Origin: Paracerasibacillus soli
GTDB lineage: Bacteria > Bacillota > Bacilli > Bacillales > Amphibacillaceae
Strand: one strand, 5' to 3'
Assembly (NCBI RefSeq): GCF_034006335.1
Contig: NZ_JAWDIQ010000001.1
DNA length: 64,000 nt
Part shown: piece after piece, positions 10,095 through 20,530 of the stretch
How the letters are laid out: every line of letters begins with the position of its first letter
Position numbering within the stretch: the stretch's first letter is position 1
Notes under the pieces: generated by a model
Told to the model about the DNA's origin: nothing
Seen by the model: the letters and a program-made list of their open reading frames with translations, nothing else
Databases searched by the model: none
Program-made: the position numbers and the translations under genes

Positions 10095-12220
10095 TTGGAA
10101 AACTTAATTTTCGCATTAGATATTGGTACGAGATCTGTAACTGGCATCATTTTAAAAAGAGAAAATAACATGTATCGCTTAGTAGATTATTACATGAAGG
10201 AACATCATGGAAGGTATATGCAAGATGGACAGATCCATCATGTATTAGAAGTGTCCGAAGTCATTCACCATGTGAAAGAAACACTAGAAAAAAAACATGG
10301 AAATCTTGTAAAGGTATGCGTTGCTGCAGCGGGAAGGTCTTTAAAAACGAATACAGGTGTCGCTTCACGACAGATCAATCATACACCTATTACAGATGAA
10401 GAAACTATTAAACACTTAGAACTAAGCGCGGTAAATCAAGCACAAGAGCAATTGTTAACGGAGTTTTCAGGACATGAGGCGCAATTTTATTGTGTTGGCT
10501 ACTCAGTATTACATTACAAACTCGATAATGAAATAATTGGATCACTTATTGATCAAAGTGGTCAAGTTGCATCTGTAGAAATAATTGCAACATTTTTACC
10601 AAAAGTGGTGATTGAATCTCTTTTATCGGCATTACATCGTGCTGGATTAGAATTGGAAGCTTTAACATTGGAACCAATTGCAGCTATTCACGTTCTTATT
10701 CCGGAGTCCATGCGCCGTCTTAATGTTGCCTTAGTTGATATTGGTGCAGGGACAAGTGACATAGCAATTACAAACCAAGGGACTGTAACAGCCTATGGAA
10801 TGGTACCGAACGCGGGAGATGAAATCACAGAAGCAATAAGCGACCATTATTTATTAGATTTTCCTTTGGCCGAACAAGCTAAAAGAGAAGTTGTCAATAA
10901 TGGAGAAACAGTTGTACACGATATTTTAGGATTTGATACAACGATTACATACGCTGACTTAGTCGCACATATTGAACCTGCAATAGAAAGTTTAGCTTCA
11001 ACTATCGCTGAGGAAATTTTCCGTTTGAATCACGTATCACCTAAAGCAGTTATGCTTATAGGTGGTGGTAGCTTAACTCCAGAAGTTAACGAAAATACTC
11101 GCGGCCAAATTAAATTTACCGACAAACCGAGTTGCAGTCAGACAACTTGACGCTGTACAACATTTAATAAAATCGGATAATATGCCTACCGGTCCAGATG
11201 CTGTTACACCAATTGGTATCGCTATTTCGGCACAACAAAATCCAATTCACTACATTACCGTACATGTAAATGAACAGGTAATTCGACTATTTGAATTAAA
11301 GCAACTAACAATTGGAGATGCACTCATCCAAGCAAACATTGAAATAAACAAAAAGTATGGGAGACCAGGCATCGCATATATGATTCGATTAAATGGGAAG
11401 CATGTCACCCTACCTGGTGAATTGGGCGAGCAACCCAAGATACTTTTAAACGATAAGCCAGCTACTGTCGACACAACAATCTCTAATGGCAGTAAAATAA
11501 TCATTGAGAAAGGAAAAGATGGTAAAGAGCCTTCTTTAACTATCAATGAATTACTCGATGACATTCCGGTTATTACCGTTTATTTTCAAGACCAACCATA
11601 TGAATTAAAAACAACTTTGTTAGTCAACGACGAGGAAGTTTCGAAATACTATTATATACAAGATAAGGACGACTTAATCGTACGACAACAACATACTATT
11701 TTCGAATTTTTAAGTGAAGTAAGCTCTGTACATTTACCAAATATGGAAGCATTCAAGATTTTTGTTAATGGTCACCCAACGATTATAGATGTCGGGCAAT
11801 CTACTTGTACTGTAAATGATAAGCAAGTTTCTCTCGATTATAAATTAAGACAATATGATCGACTTGATATAAAATATGGCAAAAAGCCAAGTATTCAAGA
11901 CATCTTACAGCAACTAGATCAATCATTTTGGCATAAGATTTGCGTTACCTTTCAACATGAACCAATTACATTAAAACAACAACAAATCATCATTAAAAAG
12001 GATGATTTTGAGGTAGCCGAAGATTATATATTGAAACACCACGATCATATTACAATTGAATCAAGAAAATTAACACCTTTTATTTTTCAAGATTTTTCGT
12101 TTTGTAGATGTCGATTTAGCCCAAGCAAACGGAAACTTTACATTATTAAAAAATGGACTTCCAACAGGATTTGATGAGACTATTCAGGACGGGGATTCTT
12201 TGGAAATTAAATGGGGATAA
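10095..12220 (+). CDS. FtsA/PilM-like actin-fold ATPase with tandem beta-grasp-like repeats
   Basis: About 707 residues after correcting two frame changes, near 11095 (extra A) and near 12095 (extra T). Residues 1-350 have the actin/HSP70 ATPase signature of FtsA and PilM: phosphate-1 ALDIGTRSVTG, phosphate-2 VALVDIGAGTSDIAI and an adenosine-type motif AVMLIGGGSLTPEV, with an inserted domain like FtsA 1C. Residues 370-707 are four to five repeats of about 70 residues, each ending in a GD/DxIxI-like turn (for example VNDKQVSLDYKLRQYDRLDI) that resembles ThiS/MoaD beta-grasp folds. The TTG start at 10095 has AGGAGAGG upstream. No membrane helix or FtsA-type amphipathic tail is seen. It lies divergent from aroA. 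Function is unknown; a scaffold or filament role is inference. Confidence 0.75.
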
Positions 12221-12221
12221 A

Positions 12222-12270
12222 AACAAACCGCATGAAATCAAATTAACATCGATTTTCATGCGGTTTGTTC
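12222..12270. terminator. Bidirectional terminator
   Basis: A long, nearly perfect hairpin (AACAAACCGCATGAAA against TTTCATGCGGTTTGTT) two bases after the FtsA-like gene, between it and the convergent ytxH. Confidence 0.85.
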
Positions 12271-12341
12271 ATTTTAATGGCAATATTCTTATCTGTTTCA
12301 TATAAGTATTTTTATCGGTAATCCTTGTCCACTTACACCCT

Positions 12342-12686
12342 TTAAACCTTGTCGCGGAATTCCTGCACTTTTTCTGTTGCTTTATTTGTAATTTCTTCTG
12401 TCTTTTCAGCAACTTTCTTTGTCAATTGCGATGTTTTATCTATCGCCTTGTCTTTTAAATCCATGCTTAGAGTGTACGCGCGTTCTTTTAATTCGCCATC
12501 CGTCACACTATCTTTCCATTCATTCGCACGATCCATTACTTTCATCGCACCTTGACTAACGTCATTTCTTAAATCTTCTCCTGACTTTGGTGCAAATAAT
12601 AAAGCTAATCCAGCTCCTGCAACTGCACCTAACACTGTTCCAATTACAAAATCTTTACTGCTAAGTTTCTCTTTTTGATCACCCAT
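12342..12686 (-). CDS. ytxH: YtxH family general stress-type protein
   Basis: A 114-residue YtxH-domain protein. A glycine-rich hydrophobic segment (residues 11-33, FVIGTVLGAVAGAGLALLFAPKSG) is followed by a Lys/Glu/Thr-rich amphipathic helix reminiscent of desiccation proteins. In B. subtilis ytxGHJ belong to a SigB/SigH-controlled operon. Here it follows ytxG by 12 bases and no ytxJ is seen. The RBS GGGAGG precedes ATG at 12686. Molecular function is not established. Confidence 0.88.
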   Translation of the reverse strand: MGDQKEKLSSKDFVIGTVLGAVAGAGLALLFAPKSGEDLRNDVSQGAMKVMDRANEWKDSVTDGELKERAYTLSMDLKDKAIDKTSQLTKKVAEKTEEITNKATEKVQEFRDKV

Positions 12687-12698
12687 TATAATCCTCCC

Positions 12699-13104
12699 TT
12701 ATTTATTTCGATTTTTCTTCCATAAATCAAATAAGGCGGCTCCCCATTTTACAGATTGGGCAGCTTTTTCTTGGTTTTGAGATGCATTTCGGCTAATTTG
12801 ACTTGTTATATGTTTAATGGACTCGTTAAAATCCATTAATGTTTCCCCAATTCCTTTTGCACCATCAAAAATACCTTCTAATTTACCTGTTTTGTTAATG
12901 ACATCTTCTGCAAACATTTGTTTTCTTTAACAGTTCTGTCGTCTCAGTTGTAATACCAACCAGTTGCTTCTCCATGCTATCCATCGTATTAGCAACACTA
13001 TTCATTGTACGTTTAACAGCCATAAATGTAATTCCTAAAAACACAACTAGTACCGCAAATGCTACTGCAGCGATTAATGCAGCGATATATAATATTCCTT
13101 CCAT
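12699..13104 (-). CDS. ytxG: DUF948 membrane protein YtxG, frame broken
   Basis: A DUF948 family protein of about 135 residues: an N-terminal membrane helix (ILYIAALIAAVAFAVLVVFLG) and a predicted coiled coil with regularly spaced hydrophobics and polar residues. The start at 13104 (MEGIL) is chosen because AGGAGC lies nine bases upstream; the in-frame ATGs further up lack a site. The frame shifts near 12915, between TELLKKTN and FAEDVINKTG, where family members are continuous. It is the first gene of a ytxG-ytxH pair, as in B. subtilis. Its role is unknown. Confidence 0.8.
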
Positions 13105-13324
13105 CGTAAAACAGCTCCTTTTACTTTCCATGAAAAATTTAACTTCCATTATTCCGTCTAGTGTAGTAAGTCTATAATGATACTATACCCTACATGCTTT
13201 GTCATAAAACATATTATTTTGTCGCATTCCTTGCAATTTCCTGCACATCAATGCTATGTAGCGTCTGAGTATGTATAGCTTGTCTTTCCATACATAAATC
13301 ATACAGAAAATCACATTCACTATT

Positions 13325-14623
13325 TTATTTTGCTATTTTATCTTCATATGCTTCTTGAAACTTTTGTATATCTCCAGCACCCATAAAAATGATAACACTA
13401 TCTTGGAATTGCTTTAACACTTCTGTATGTTCTAATTCAAGAATTTCACTTCCAGCGATTAATTCTTGTAAACTGTCAATTGTCAACTGTCCGCTATCCT
13501 CTCGTGCTGAACCAAAGATATCACATAAATACACACGATCGGCCAAGCTTAAACTGTCTGCAAACTCCCGTAAAAATGTCTTTGTACGCGTAAAAGTATG
13601 CGGCTGAAATACAGCCACGACTTGTTTATTCGGATATTTCTTTCTAGCTGAATCAATTGTTGCAGTTATTTCACGCGGATGGTGCGCGTAATCATCAATA
13701 ATAATTTGACTTGCTAATTTTTTTTCTGTAAATCGACGTTTTACACCTCGAAATGTAGAGAGCTTTTTAATATCCTGTACACTCAAATTTTCATAATGAC
13801 ACATCGCAATAATTGCTAATGCATTTAGAACATTGTGATCACCATACATTGGAATGGTGAATGAATCATAAAACGTATTTCTAACAAAAACATCAAATGT
13901 TGTCCCATGATCCGTCTCTTTTACGTTTTGTGCCTGAAAATCATTCGTAGATGAAAAACCATAATATACAACGGGAACTTTCGCTTGTATGCGTTGCAAT
14001 TGCTCATCATCACCACAAGCAATAATACCTTTTTTCACATTATCTGCCATGGATTGAAACGCATCAAATACGTCGTTCACACTTGAAAAATAATCTGGGT
14101 GATCAAAGTCGATATTTGTCATAATTGCATAATCTGGTTGGTAACGCAAAAAGTGTCTTCTATATTCACAAGCTTCAAATACAAAATATTTACTGTCAAC
14201 ATGTCCCTTGCCAGTTCCATCACCAATTAAATAAGAGATAGGAAAAGCTTCATTTAGAACATGTGCAAGTAATCCTGTTGTAGATGTTTTACCATGTGCA
14301 CCTGTAACAGCAATGCTTGTATATTGTTTTAACCATTCACCAAGAAAATCATGATATCTATAGAACGGCAAACCAAGTTCCTTTGCTGCTTTTATTTCTA
14401 TATGATCGTCGGAAAATGCATTTCCAGCAATAACAGTTAGTCCTTCTTTGATGTTTTTCTCTGAAAAAGGGTAAATATCTATATTTTTTTCTTCAAGTGC
14501 TTCTTGGGTAAAAATTCTTTTTTCAATATCTGAACCTTGCACTGTTTCACCAGAATCATAAAGAATTTGTGCCAATGCACTCATACCTGTACCCTTAATA
14601 CCAATGAAATGGTAAGTTGTCAT
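13325..14623 (-). CDS. murC: UDP-N-acetylmuramate--L-alanine ligase
   Basis: A cytoplasmic Mur ligase that adds L-alanine to UDP-MurNAc at the cost of ATP. The N-terminal Rossmann motif HFIGIKGTGMSALAQ, the P-loop VTGAHGKTSTT and the C-terminal HPREI and FQPHTFTRTKTF segments are visible. ATG at 14623 with GGAGG upstream gives 432 residues, the B. subtilis length; the upstream alternative at 14638 would precede the RBS. The frame is intact, which shows that not every essential gene here is damaged. It lies upstream of ytxG, as in B. subtilis. Confidence 0.96.
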   Translation of the reverse strand: MTTYHFIGIKGTGMSALAQILYDSGETVQGSDIEKRIFTQEALEEKNIDIYPFSEKNIKEGLTVIAGNAFSDDHIEIKAAKELGLPFYRYHDFLGEWLKQYTSIAVTGAHGKTSTTGLLAHVLNEAFPISYLIGDGTGKGHVDSKYFVFEACEYRRHFLRYQPDYAIMTNIDFDHPDYFSSVNDVFDAFQSMADNVKKGIIACGDDEQLQRIQAKVPVVYYGFSSTNDFQAQNVKETDHGTTFDVFVRNTFYDSFTIPMYGDHNVLNALAIIAMCHYENLSVQDIKKLSTFRGVKRRFTEKKLASQIIIDDYAHHPREITATIDSARKKYPNKQVVAVFQPHTFTRTKTFLREFADSLSLADRVYLCDIFGSAREDSGQLTIDSLQELIAGSEILELEHTEVLKQFQDSVIIFMGAGDIQKFQEAYEDKIAK

Positions 14624-14749
14624 AAAATGAACCTCCAAAAATGTATAGAAACTTTAATTTTAAAAAGACTTGGAGAAGCAAAATTGCCATCGTTGAATAT
14701 TATAGCAGAACCAGCTCATTAAGAAAATGAATAATGACTCGGATTTAAC

Positions 14750-15857
14750 TTAATTTCCATGATATACGACTTTTTCTAATCGTGGATTAGGTCGTAATCT
14801 TCTTCCCTCTTTTGCTGATGGTGTGCCATTAAGCAAAACATTATCTCCCGTAAAGCCAATATTTATTTTTAATAAACTTCCTCCAACACCATACATATCA
14901 ACCGGCACGTTTCTTTCTTCAAATTGCCGTATTCGCGATTCTGTAAATCCACCGCTCACCATTATTTTTACGTGTTGAAAATCTTCTTCATCCAATGCTT
15001 TTCTTAATGCAAATACTAATTCTGGATTAACACCACGCGGGTCAAACGTTCCCATTAGGTGATGATTTCTTAAAAAGTATTTATCTACAAGTGTACGTGA
15101 TGTATCCAAGCGAACACCTTTTAAATCATGTTGAAACTCTCTAGCAACCTTTAACGCATCTGTGATGACATCGTTATTAAAATCAACTAATGCAACTAAA
15201 TCATCCCTGGATACATTTCATGGTAGGCTCGTGAAGCAGCAACGATATCCCCACGAAACATTTGAATAAGGGCATGGGGCATCGTACCCATTCCTTTTTT
15301 ACCCCACCATTCGTTCATAGCGTGTGTTGCCTGTGCCGTCGAACCACCAATAAATGCTGCATAACCATCTCCAGCTTGCTGTGTATAATGGTCATCACGA
15401 TCTCCCATAAAAATAACGGGCTTCTGCTCACCAGAGGTGCGGGCTGCTTTTACCACATTATATACATTCGTTGCTACTGATGTTCTTCTTGCTAGAATAC
15501 CGTCTATAATTCCTTCCAAAAAGCCAAACTGTTGATATGCACAGAAATTGTTAAGACAGACTCAAATGGTTTAATTTTGTCACCATCTTTTAAGGAATAA
15601 ATTTCTAAAGTTTCCGGACTTTCAGCAAATGTATGAATTAAAGCGATAGCTTCATCTGTACCACAAAGTACAGCATCATTTTTTTGAAAAAACTGCATCG
15701 TAATATAATTATTCGGTAGTTTCTTTTCTGCAATTTCCCTTGTTTTCAAAAAGTATACTGCCGAAAACCAACCTTCTCCAATTCTTTCATCAAATTTAAA
15801 AGTCTTATTTGTCAATCTGTCAATGTCTCCATTTAGTTTTGCTTCTATTTCTTTCAT
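14750..15857 (-). CDS. pncB: Nicotinate phosphoribosyltransferase, frame broken twice
   Basis: A NAD salvage enzyme converting nicotinate and PRPP to nicotinate mononucleotide, about 368 residues when corrected, the shorter Firmicute type. AAGGAG before the ATG at 15857 decides the start. The frame changes near 15540, just before FGFLEGIIDG, and near 15208, where adding a G gives YPGDDLVALVDF. Conserved features include VIFMGDRDDHYTQQAGDGYAA, TSRTLVDKYF and the barrel end VSGGFTESRI and YGVGGSL. It is placed between murC and sftA and has no counterpart at that position in B. subtilis. Confidence 0.85.
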
Positions 15858-16030
15858 TTGTTTCTCCTTCAGCATGTTACGATTAATTTATGTAGTTTGT
15901 TAAATTAAAATTAAACTTCATTCACTTAACGGCAGGACATCAATTCTTTATACATCGGCGAGTCGACGAGACAAGACTCGATAAAGTATAACTATTTTGT
16001 TCTGCTACATATTTATCAGTATAAAGACGA

Positions 16031-18236
16031 TTATAAATTCATCTGTTCAAACTGTGAAGAGGTGATTAGAACCTCTCTTGGTTTACTTCCATTTTGACCC
16101 GATATAATCCCTTTTGCTTCCATTGAATCAATTAGTCTTGCTGCTCGATTATACCCTATTTTAAACCTTCTTTGTAATAAAGATGTACTTGCACTCTGAT
16201 GCTCCATCACAAATTCTATCGCATCATGTAATAATTCATCTTCCTCTTCTTCAAAAAGTACTTGTTCTAACAATGCTTCTTGTTCAAACTCATATTGTGG
16301 TGGGGCTATCTTGCGAACGTGCGCAGTAACGCGCTCAATTTCTTCATCGGAAACAAAAGCACCTTGTAGTCGAATACTTTTTCCTGCTCCGTTTTCGACA
16401 AACAGCATATCCCCTTTTCCTAAAAGCTTTTCAGCACCAACATGATCTATCATTGTTCTAGAATCGACTTGCGATGAAACGCTGAATGCAATCCTAGTAG
16501 GTATATTAGCTTTAATAAGACCCGTAATGACATCTACAGAAGGGCGTTGTGTAGCCAGTAGGAGATGAATTCCACAAGCACGCGCCTTTTGAGCTATACG
16601 ACAAATCGCATCTTCCACATCTTGTGGAGATACCATCATTAAGTCGGCCAATTCATCTATTACAATAATCAAATACGGCATATTATCGTTGGGCGGTTTT
16701 GTTTTCGCATCTTTTCATTATAGCGTGTCATATCACGTACACTTTCTTTTACAAACAACTCATATCTTCTTTCCATTTCTGCTACTGCCCACTTTAGCGC
16801 TGCTGTTGCTGCCTTTACATCCGTAATTACTGGTGCAATTAGATGAGGGATATCATGATAAGGTGCTAGCTCAACCATTTTCGGGTCAATTAATAAAAAT
16901 TTTACATCTTCATGACTTGCCTTGTATAACAGACTAATCATAATCGTATTGATACAAACACTTTTTCAGATCCCGTCGCACCTGCGATGAGACCATGCGG
17001 CATCTTTTGAATATTTGTCATAACAGGCGTACCCTCAACATCTAAACCTAATGGTACCGTTAAAGGAGCTTCACTTTGCTTAAACGCTTCTGTTTCAAAA
17101 ATTTCAAGCAAACTAACTGCTCTTCTATTCAAATTAGGTACTTCTATCCCAATTGTATTTTTCCCGGGTATCGGTGCCTCAATTCTAATATCTTTAGCCG
17201 CCATATTTAGTTTTAAATCGTCACTCAAGTTTTTAATTCTACTTACCTTCACTCCCAATTCGGGTTGCACTTCAAATCTTGTAACTGACGGACCTTGTGA
17301 GATATTAACTACTTTTGCACGAATTTTAAAATGCTGTAACGTCTGTTCTAGTAACACTTGTTGTTGTTCAATCCATTCATGATTATCACCGTCGCCATTT
17401 ACAAGGTCGTTTAATAAGTGTAAAGGCATTGTTGAAATAGGCTTTTCTAATTCTGACTCTTCTATTTTCGCTGAATCCATCTCAGTATGCTGCGTGAATG
17501 CTTGCTTTTCAGTTTGAATATGCTCCTGTTGTTTCATTCCCATCTGCAAACTTTGTTCACTTCGTATTTTTTGTTTATCTTCTGATGTCATCAGCACATT
17601 AAATGGAATGAGCTTCGCAACTTGATTGTGCGCTGTTTGTGCTTGTTGTGTAGTACGTTTGGATATCTCTTGTTCTTGGAATTTTCTCACGGTACTACTA
17701 GCCTCATGTGTTTGTTCTGTATAAGAATGTTGCTCTTTTCTTTCTTCCATTGTACTTGCAACCTCTTTAAGTGGTTGGATAAATTCTGTACTTGTTTGCC
17801 TTTGCGCATTTTTTCTTTTATAAGCTGGTATTGAAACTTCCCTTTTTTCTTGGCGTTTCTGATAACCGTAAATAGGGGAAGCAACCTCATTCACTTTAAA
17901 GGGCGCACGTTTTTTTATTGGTGTCTCCTCTTTTGTCCGCTGCAATCGCTTATTTTGCTCATGTGGTATTTGCTCTTCTTGACGTATCCGGTTCCTTCTT
18001 TTATAAGCTGGTATATTTTCTATCTCGTGTTTACTTGATGGTTTATTAGATTTTATGGAATGAGATGGGATTTGAAAAGCATCCTTACTGGGATATTTAT
18101 ATGCTATTTTAGCTTGAATCGGCGACCGTTCATCATACTGAATATATGTATCATCCTCTTCTTCCACTTCAACCTCCACTTCTTTCCATATAAAATTCTC
18201 TATTCGCTTCTTCCACTTATCCCACATATCGTTCAC
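16031..18236 (-). CDS. sftA: DNA translocase SftA (FtsK/SpoIIIE family), frame broken twice
   Basis: A soluble, septum-associated FtsK-type ATPase that clears DNA from the division site. GTG at 18236 follows AAGGA. Residues 1-280 are a charged, Gln/Lys/Glu-rich linker in which IPAYKRxN occurs twice; there is no membrane helix, which separates SftA from SpoIIIE. The motor follows: beta domain (VTRFEVQPELGVKVSRI), Walker A GATGSGKS after adding one base near 16965, Walker B LIIVIDELADLM after a second break near 16683, the LLATQRPSVDVITG motif, and a C-terminal gamma winged helix (ASTSLLQRRFKIGYNRAARL). Corrected length is about 735 residues, shorter than the 952 of B. subtilis because the linker is shorter. 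Confidence 0.9.
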
Positions 18237-18448
18237 TCATTTCCTTTTGTTCTAGTACACTCTCACTCTATTTTAGCAGTTTTCTAGTAATTTTAAAGTA
18301 GGTAAAAAGACCTTACGCCATTTAACTTACAAATAACTTGCGAAAAACACGACGTTCTATGATACGTCAACATAGGATTGTCTTATTCATGAAAGCTAGA
18401 AATTTTATTATACAACAAATTTTAGCTTCTTTAACCTGTGATAAAAAG

Positions 18449-18483
18449 AAGCAACCTATGTTAGAAATAAACATAGATTGCTT
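18449..18483 (-). terminator. Terminator after ytpR
   Basis: On the minus strand the hairpin AAGCAATCTATGTT/AACATAGGTTGCTT is followed by CTTTTTATC, 11 bases beyond the ytpR stop. Confidence 0.8.
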
Positions 18484-18493
18484 TTATTCTATA

Positions 18494-19102
18494 TTAAAAT
18501 TCAAATGCTTGTCCAATCTCATAGGATTCTTCCAATACATAGATTCCTTTTTCTTCTGGAGCATTTGGTAAACCTAATTCTTTTTGAGAACAAATCATAC
18601 CATTTGATGCGACACCACGTAAGCTCGTTGGTTTTATTTGTAATCCACTCGGCATAACTGCACCAACTTTAGCAACTACAACTCTTTGTCCTTTATCAAC
18701 ATTCGGTGCACCACAAACGATTTGTAAGGTTTCACTTCCAACATCAACTTGACAAACACTTAATTTATCTGCGTTTTCATGTTGGTTTTTCTCCTTCACA
18801 TACCCTACTACAAATTTCGGACTCAAATCAAAATCTAATGGATCTGTTAATCCGTTTTTTTCAAAAAGTTGTTTCATTTCACCGATTAGTTCCTCTGTCA
18901 GCTTCATGCTTCCGGCTACTTCTGTATCAATAGATAGCAATGTTGAGGCCTGAAATATATTATATCCTAACAATTCACCATTAACTGTAGTAATTTTCGT
19001 TATGGGACCGAATGCTTCTTCTGTTATGTCATATCGGTTACCATCTTTTACCGGGACAATTAAAACATCACCAATCCCTTTTTGATTATAAAATACGTTC
19101 AT
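18494..19102 (-). CDS. ytpR: YtpR, tRNA-binding (EMAPII/OB-fold) domain protein
   Basis: A 202-residue protein with a C-terminal tRNA-binding OB fold (about residues 95-195, VGYVKEKNQHENADKLSVCQVDVG then VCGAPNV), like the N-terminal module of phenylalanyl-tRNA synthetase beta. The N-terminal DUF4479-like part is typical of YtpR. Length equals B. subtilis YtpR (201). The start overlaps the ytpQ frame by 17 bases. Function is unproven; RNA binding is inferred from the fold. The frame is intact. Confidence 0.92.
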   Translation of the reverse strand: MNVFYNQKGIGDVLIVPVKDGNRYDITEEAFGPITKITTVNGELLGYNIFQASTLLSIDTEVAGSMKLTEELIGEMKQLFEKNGLTDPLDFDLSPKFVVGYVKEKNQHENADKLSVCQVDVGSETLQIVCGAPNVDKGQRVVVAKVGAVMPSGLQIKPTSLRGVASNGMICSQKELGLPNAPEEKGIYVLEESYEIGQAFEF

Positions 19103-19931
19103 GTTCCAACCTCTTTCTCCATCTTATTCTTGGCCGATTTTTAGCAAGTATAAAAATAGGTGTTAATGTTTTATCTTCATAAATAAAGGATAATGAAGTG
19201 ATAGGAATTCGTCCATCTGCAAAAAATTGCATCGTCATTTGCGCAAGGATATCATAGCCAGTTTTATTTTGAATATCAGCAATAATCAGCACGTCTTGAT
19301 GCGGAACTGCAACAGCTACTTCACCTTTTGCATTGGCCTGCATTTCTTCTAAAAATGCCTCGTTTAAAATACGACTTGCATCGTAACCATCTTGCGTCGC
19401 AATGAAATAAAAATCATTGTCAGCAACTCGATCTTTACGTGGTTCAGTTTTCAATGAACGTAAATTAAACGTAGCAATTTCCTCTATTCTATCTTTCGTC
19501 CAACCTTCTTTTTCTAACATTGGTTCATCAATCAATCGATATGATTTACCTAAATCTAATGCATAAAAAATACGTGTTTCTGCTGTATGGTCTTGATAAA
19601 CAAGGTTTGTTTTCGCTTTTGTTTCAGTTGGAAAGGAAGTGGATCGAATAACCGGAAATATATTTTTTTCCATTCCAGTTAATTCGTATGTTTGATTCAT
19701 GATTCGTAAAGACTCTTGTAAATGCTCTACAATCTCATCAATTGCCTGTTCCCCATCGACTTGATATTTTCCTACAATATTTGGAACTGCTACTGTCACA
19801 CCTTGTTTGGATTCCTTCCATTCTACACGCAATGTATCATTATTCCGATTGTATGATGTGCGAATATCTTCATCTTTTAATCTTTCTTCTAAAATACTTT
19901 TCATTTTGAAGCTCGTCATATTTTTTTTCAT
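19086..19931 (-). CDS. ytpQ: DUF1444 protein YtpQ
   Basis: A DUF1444 family protein of 281 residues, of unknown function, conserved between ytpP and ytpR in Bacillaceae. It has no signal or membrane segment. The last residues (RIRWRKRLEHERIL) overlap ytpR and look unlike the usual short YtpQ tail, so an unnoticed frame change near 19125 is possible. It is likely co-transcribed with ytpP and ytpR. Confidence 0.88.
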   Translation of the reverse strand: MKKNMTSFKMKSILEERLKDEDIRTSYNRNNDTLRVEWKESKQGVTVAVPNIVGKYQVDGEQAIDEIVEHLQESLRIMNQTYELTGMEKNIFPVIRSTSFPTETKAKTNLVYQDHTAETRIFYALDLGKSYRLIDEPMLEKEGWTKDRIEEIATFNLRSLKTEPRKDRVADNDFYFIATQDGYDASRILNEAFLEEMQANAKGEVAVAVPHQDVLIIADIQNKTGYDILAQMTMQFFADGRIPITSLSFIYEDKTLTPIFILAKNRPRIRWRKRLEHERIL

Positions 19932-19977
19932 CTAATTGCCTCCTATTTGGGTAACGGGAGAACAATGACTTATATCA

Positions 19978-20297
19978 TCATTCACTTGGTAACTGATCAA
20001 TAAATTGATTAATTTCTTCCTCTGTTTTTCTATCTTTACTCACGAACCTACCAACTTCTGTTCCGTTATGAAAAGCAATAAAACTTGGAATGCCAAACAC
20101 ATCTAGTTCTTGGCATATATCGATAAATTCATCACGATCAATAAGACGAAACGTATATTCTTTATGTTTCTCGATAACCTCTGGCATAAAAGGCTCAATA
20201 AATCGACAATTGGACACCAGTCAGCAGAAAATACGAAGATTGTTTTTCCATTATCTTTTAATTCACGAAATTGCTCTTTAGATTGTATAGTTTGCAT
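19978..20297 (-). CDS. ytpP: Thioredoxin-like YtpP, frame broken at active site
   Basis: A short thioredoxin of about 106 residues. ATG at 20297 has AGGAG nine bases upstream. The frame breaks near 20216 exactly in the active site: SADWCP before it and NCRFIEPFMP after it, giving WCPxC with a likely WCPNC-type CxxC centre once one base is restored. The cis-proline segment FGIPSFIAF and the family ending KDRKTEEEINQFI are present. It is first in a ytpP-ytpQ-ytpR run. Confidence 0.88.
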
Positions 20298-20484
20298 GCA
20301 TATCAACTCCTATTTGTTATCATAACGATGTTTTCCTTTTCTTTCAATTAGAAAGCATATAAATAGCGCCCACCTTCAAATATCAATAGATATCATTGTG
20401 TATATACATATAATGATAAAAAATGACGTTCTGTTTTTAAGGAAATTAGCACTTCCAATTTCTTTCTATACCTTGATAAACTTG

Positions 20485-20530
20485 ACTAAAAAAACACTTA
20501 TGCTGTCTAAAATAGGCAACAGAAGTGTGT
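20485..20530 (-). terminator. Terminator after the histidine kinase gene
   Basis: On the minus strand an imperfect stem (ACACTTCTG with CATAAGTGT) is followed by TTTTTTTAG just past the kinase stop. It ends the ccdA-to-kinase operon. The rest of the 20307-20484 spacer shows nothing recognisable. Confidence 0.6.

Noticed and set aside
16000..16030. Short inverted bases CGAGTC/GACTCG near 15975 as a terminator for the nicotinate gene
   Set aside because: It lies upstream of that gene on its own strand and has no T run; more likely part of an unrecognised promoter region.
18338..18571. Possible small gene on the + strand
   Set aside because: It runs through the ytpR terminator hairpin into the ytpR 3' end and lacks a ribosome-binding site.
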